From Acidobacteriota bacterium (lineage in GTDB: Bacteria > Acidobacteriota > Terriglobia > 2-12-FULL-54-10), in assembly GCA_022567475.1 (NCBI GenBank), contig JADFGZ010000002.1:1-43905 (forward strand): a stretch of 43,905 nt of DNA, read 5' to 3'. The notes under the pieces are model-generated. The model searched no databases. It worked only from the letters and a program-made list of their open reading frames with translations, and had not been told where the DNA came from. The position numbers and the translations under genes were made by a program. Within the stretch, counting starts at the first letter, position 1. Every line of letters begins with the position of its first letter. Of this stretch, positions 42,429 to 43,905 are shown piece after piece.

Positions 42429-42827
42429 CTACCAAACCTCTAACAAAACCTCGCCGCCCACGCCTGCTTTGCGCGCCCGTTTCCCGGTCATCACTCCCTT
42501 GGGAGTGGTAAGAATCGAATTACCCAGCCCGCCCAGAACGGCGTGGATCTCCGAACGAGAAGCGTAGACTCTCCGTCCGGGGCGTGAAATCCGCACCAGG
42601 GTGGAGATCGCCGGCCCCTGGCCGGCGGAATATTTCAAACCAATCCGCAACGTCTTCTTGCGGTTCTCCTCCACCACCTTGTAGCTGGAGAGATAACCTT
42701 CCTCTTTCAGAACCCGGGCAACCTCCGCCTTCAAACGCGAGGACGGCATTCCCACCCTCGGGTGACGGCTTCGGATCGCGTTGCGGATCCGGGTCAGCAT
42801 GTCGGCAATTGGGTCCGTAGTATTCAT
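42429..42827 (-). CDS. rpsH: 30S ribosomal protein S8
   Basis: [13 protein letters not shown]...[10 protein letters not shown]...STPKGVMT-like [28 protein letters not shown]. Confidence 0.96.
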   Translation of the reverse strand: MNTTDPIADMLTRIRNAIRSRHPRVGMPSSRLKAEVARVLKEEGYLSSYKVVEENRKKTLRIGLKYSAGQGPAISTLVRISRPGRRVYASRSEIHAVLGGLGNSILTTPKGVMTGKRARKAGVGGEVLLEVW

Positions 42828-42865
42828 AAATGCTCTCGCCTGTACCGGCTATTCTCCGGCAGAGA

Positions 42866-43051
42866 TCACCAACTCGATTTGCGGACGCCCGGTATTTCGC
42901 CCTGCAGCGCCAGCGACCGAAAACACAACCGGCAGATCCCAAACTTCCGCAAAAAGGCGCGCGGCCGTCCGCACAGCTTGCAGCGGTTGTGCTGGCGAAC
43001 CGCAAACTTCGGCTTCTTGCGAGCCTTCGCGATGCTCGATGTTCGTGCCAT
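42866..43051 (-). CDS. rpsN: 30S ribosomal protein S14 (type Z, zinc-binding)
   Basis: [43 protein letters not shown]. Confidence 0.95.
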   Translation of the reverse strand: MARTSSIAKARKKPKFAVRQHNRCKLCGRPRAFLRKFGICRLCFRSLALQGEIPGVRKSSW

Positions 43052-43082
43052 TATTTCCTATTCTCTCTCCGCCGGCCCGGCT

Positions 43083-43622
43083 TCAAGGCCGGAACGGAAC
43101 TCCGAGATAGCGCAGCAGCGACCGCGCCTCCTGGTCGGATTTCGCGCCCGTCACGAGCGTAATGTTCATTCCCCGGATCTTGTCCACCTTGGAGTAATCG
43201 ATTTCCGGAAAGATCAACTGATCCCGGATTCCAATGGTGTAGTTTCCCCGCCCGTCAAACGCCTTGGTGGAAAGACCCCGGAAGTCCCTGACACGGGGCA
43301 GCACGATATTGAGCAGGCGGTCCAGGAACTCATACATCCGCCGGCCCCGCAGCGTGACCGAGCAACCGATGGGCACGCCCTGCCGCAGCTTGAAGGCTGC
43401 AATCGACTTCCGGGCCCGGTTCACAATCGGTTTCTGCCCGGTAATGCGGGTCAAATCCTGCGTGGCCCCGTCGAGCAGCTTGATGTTCTGCGTAGCTTCG
43501 CCCACACCTATATTCACTACAACCTTTCGCAACTTCGGGATGGCCATCGGGTTGGGGTATGCGAACTCCTTTTGCATGGCGGGTGCAATTTCTTTCCGGT
43601 ATCTTTCAAGCAGTCGGCTCAT
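43083..43622 (-). CDS. rplE: 50S ribosomal protein L5
   Basis: [14 protein letters not shown]...[36 protein letters not shown]. Confidence 0.96.
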   Translation of the reverse strand: MSRLLERYRKEIAPAMQKEFAYPNPMAIPKLRKVVVNIGVGEATQNIKLLDGATQDLTRITGQKPIVNRARKSIAAFKLRQGVPIGCSVTLRGRRMYEFLDRLLNIVLPRVRDFRGLSTKAFDGRGNYTIGIRDQLIFPEIDYSKVDKIRGMNITLVTGAKSDQEARSLLRYLGVPFRP

Positions 43623-43663
43623 GAAATTTCCTTAGCGATCTCCTCTAGGCTGCCCGCTTCCCA

Positions 43664-43905
43664 TCATTGGTCCAGCGTATTGCCGCATTTCCGGCAGGTC
43701 CGAACCTTCTTCCCGTCCGGCAATTTCTGCAAGCGGACGCGGACGGGGCCGCAAGAGGGGCAAAGCAGCATCACATTGGAACGATGGATCGGCGTTTCCC
43801 GCTCCACGATGCCTCCCTTGACGTTCTTCTGCGGATTCGGACGCGTGTGGCGCTTTACCACTTGAACGTGCTCCACCAGAACCCGGTTGCGGGCCAGGTC
43901 CAGGC
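43664..43905 (-). CDS. rplX: 50S ribosomal protein L24 (5' end beyond the window)
   Basis: [42 protein letters not shown]; the frame stays open to the window edge. Confidence 0.92.
   Translation of the reverse strand, partial: LDLARNRVLVEHVQVVKRHTRPNPQKNVKGGIVERETPIHRSNVMLLCPSCGPVRVRLQKLPDGKKVRTCRKCGNTLDQ

Overview
A 43.9-kb bacterial window of high GC content, mostly housekeeping. The far right is a minus-strand S10/spc/alpha ribosomal operon running rplX(partial)-rplE-rpsN-rpsH-rplF-rplR-rpsE-rpmD-rplO-adk-map-rpmJ-rpsM-rpsK-rpsD-rpoA-rplQ, with neither secY nor infA in the usual slots. The rest holds lipA, a ThiF/MoeB-type E1-like enzyme, pcm + GT2, a class II aldolase / LsrF-like aldolase / Zn-ADH operon, a tandem-ThyX protein, rpmE, a RIC/YtfE-type di-iron protein, lysS, lolC/E-lolD, clpC, bamA, three tandem RdhA/QueG-like Fe-S proteins, a hybrid histidine kinase, guaB and two uncharacterised proteins. 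The left end carries a BoxB-like diiron oxygenase with a [2Fe-2S] ferredoxin next to an ODP-type diiron metallo-beta-lactamase-fold protein. I found no CRISPR array, rRNA, tRNA, phage or complete IS. The strongest non-coding signals are: (1) a 137-bp MITE-like palindromic element with near-perfect 17-bp TIRs and an 8-bp target duplication, inserted in the lysS leader; (2) an ~82-bp repeat carrying an intrinsic terminator, present twice as direct copies flanking the ODP gene; (3) a promoter whose spacer and -10 contain a perfect inverted repeat upstream of an uncharacterised gene; (4) a GTTACGAA repeat cluster upstream of the hybrid kinase. The most interesting protein-level signals are a fused double ThyX with complementary loss of signature motifs, the BoxB-like/ferredoxin/ODP cluster, and the RdhA/QueG-like triplet. 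All calls come from reading the sequence; no database search was run.
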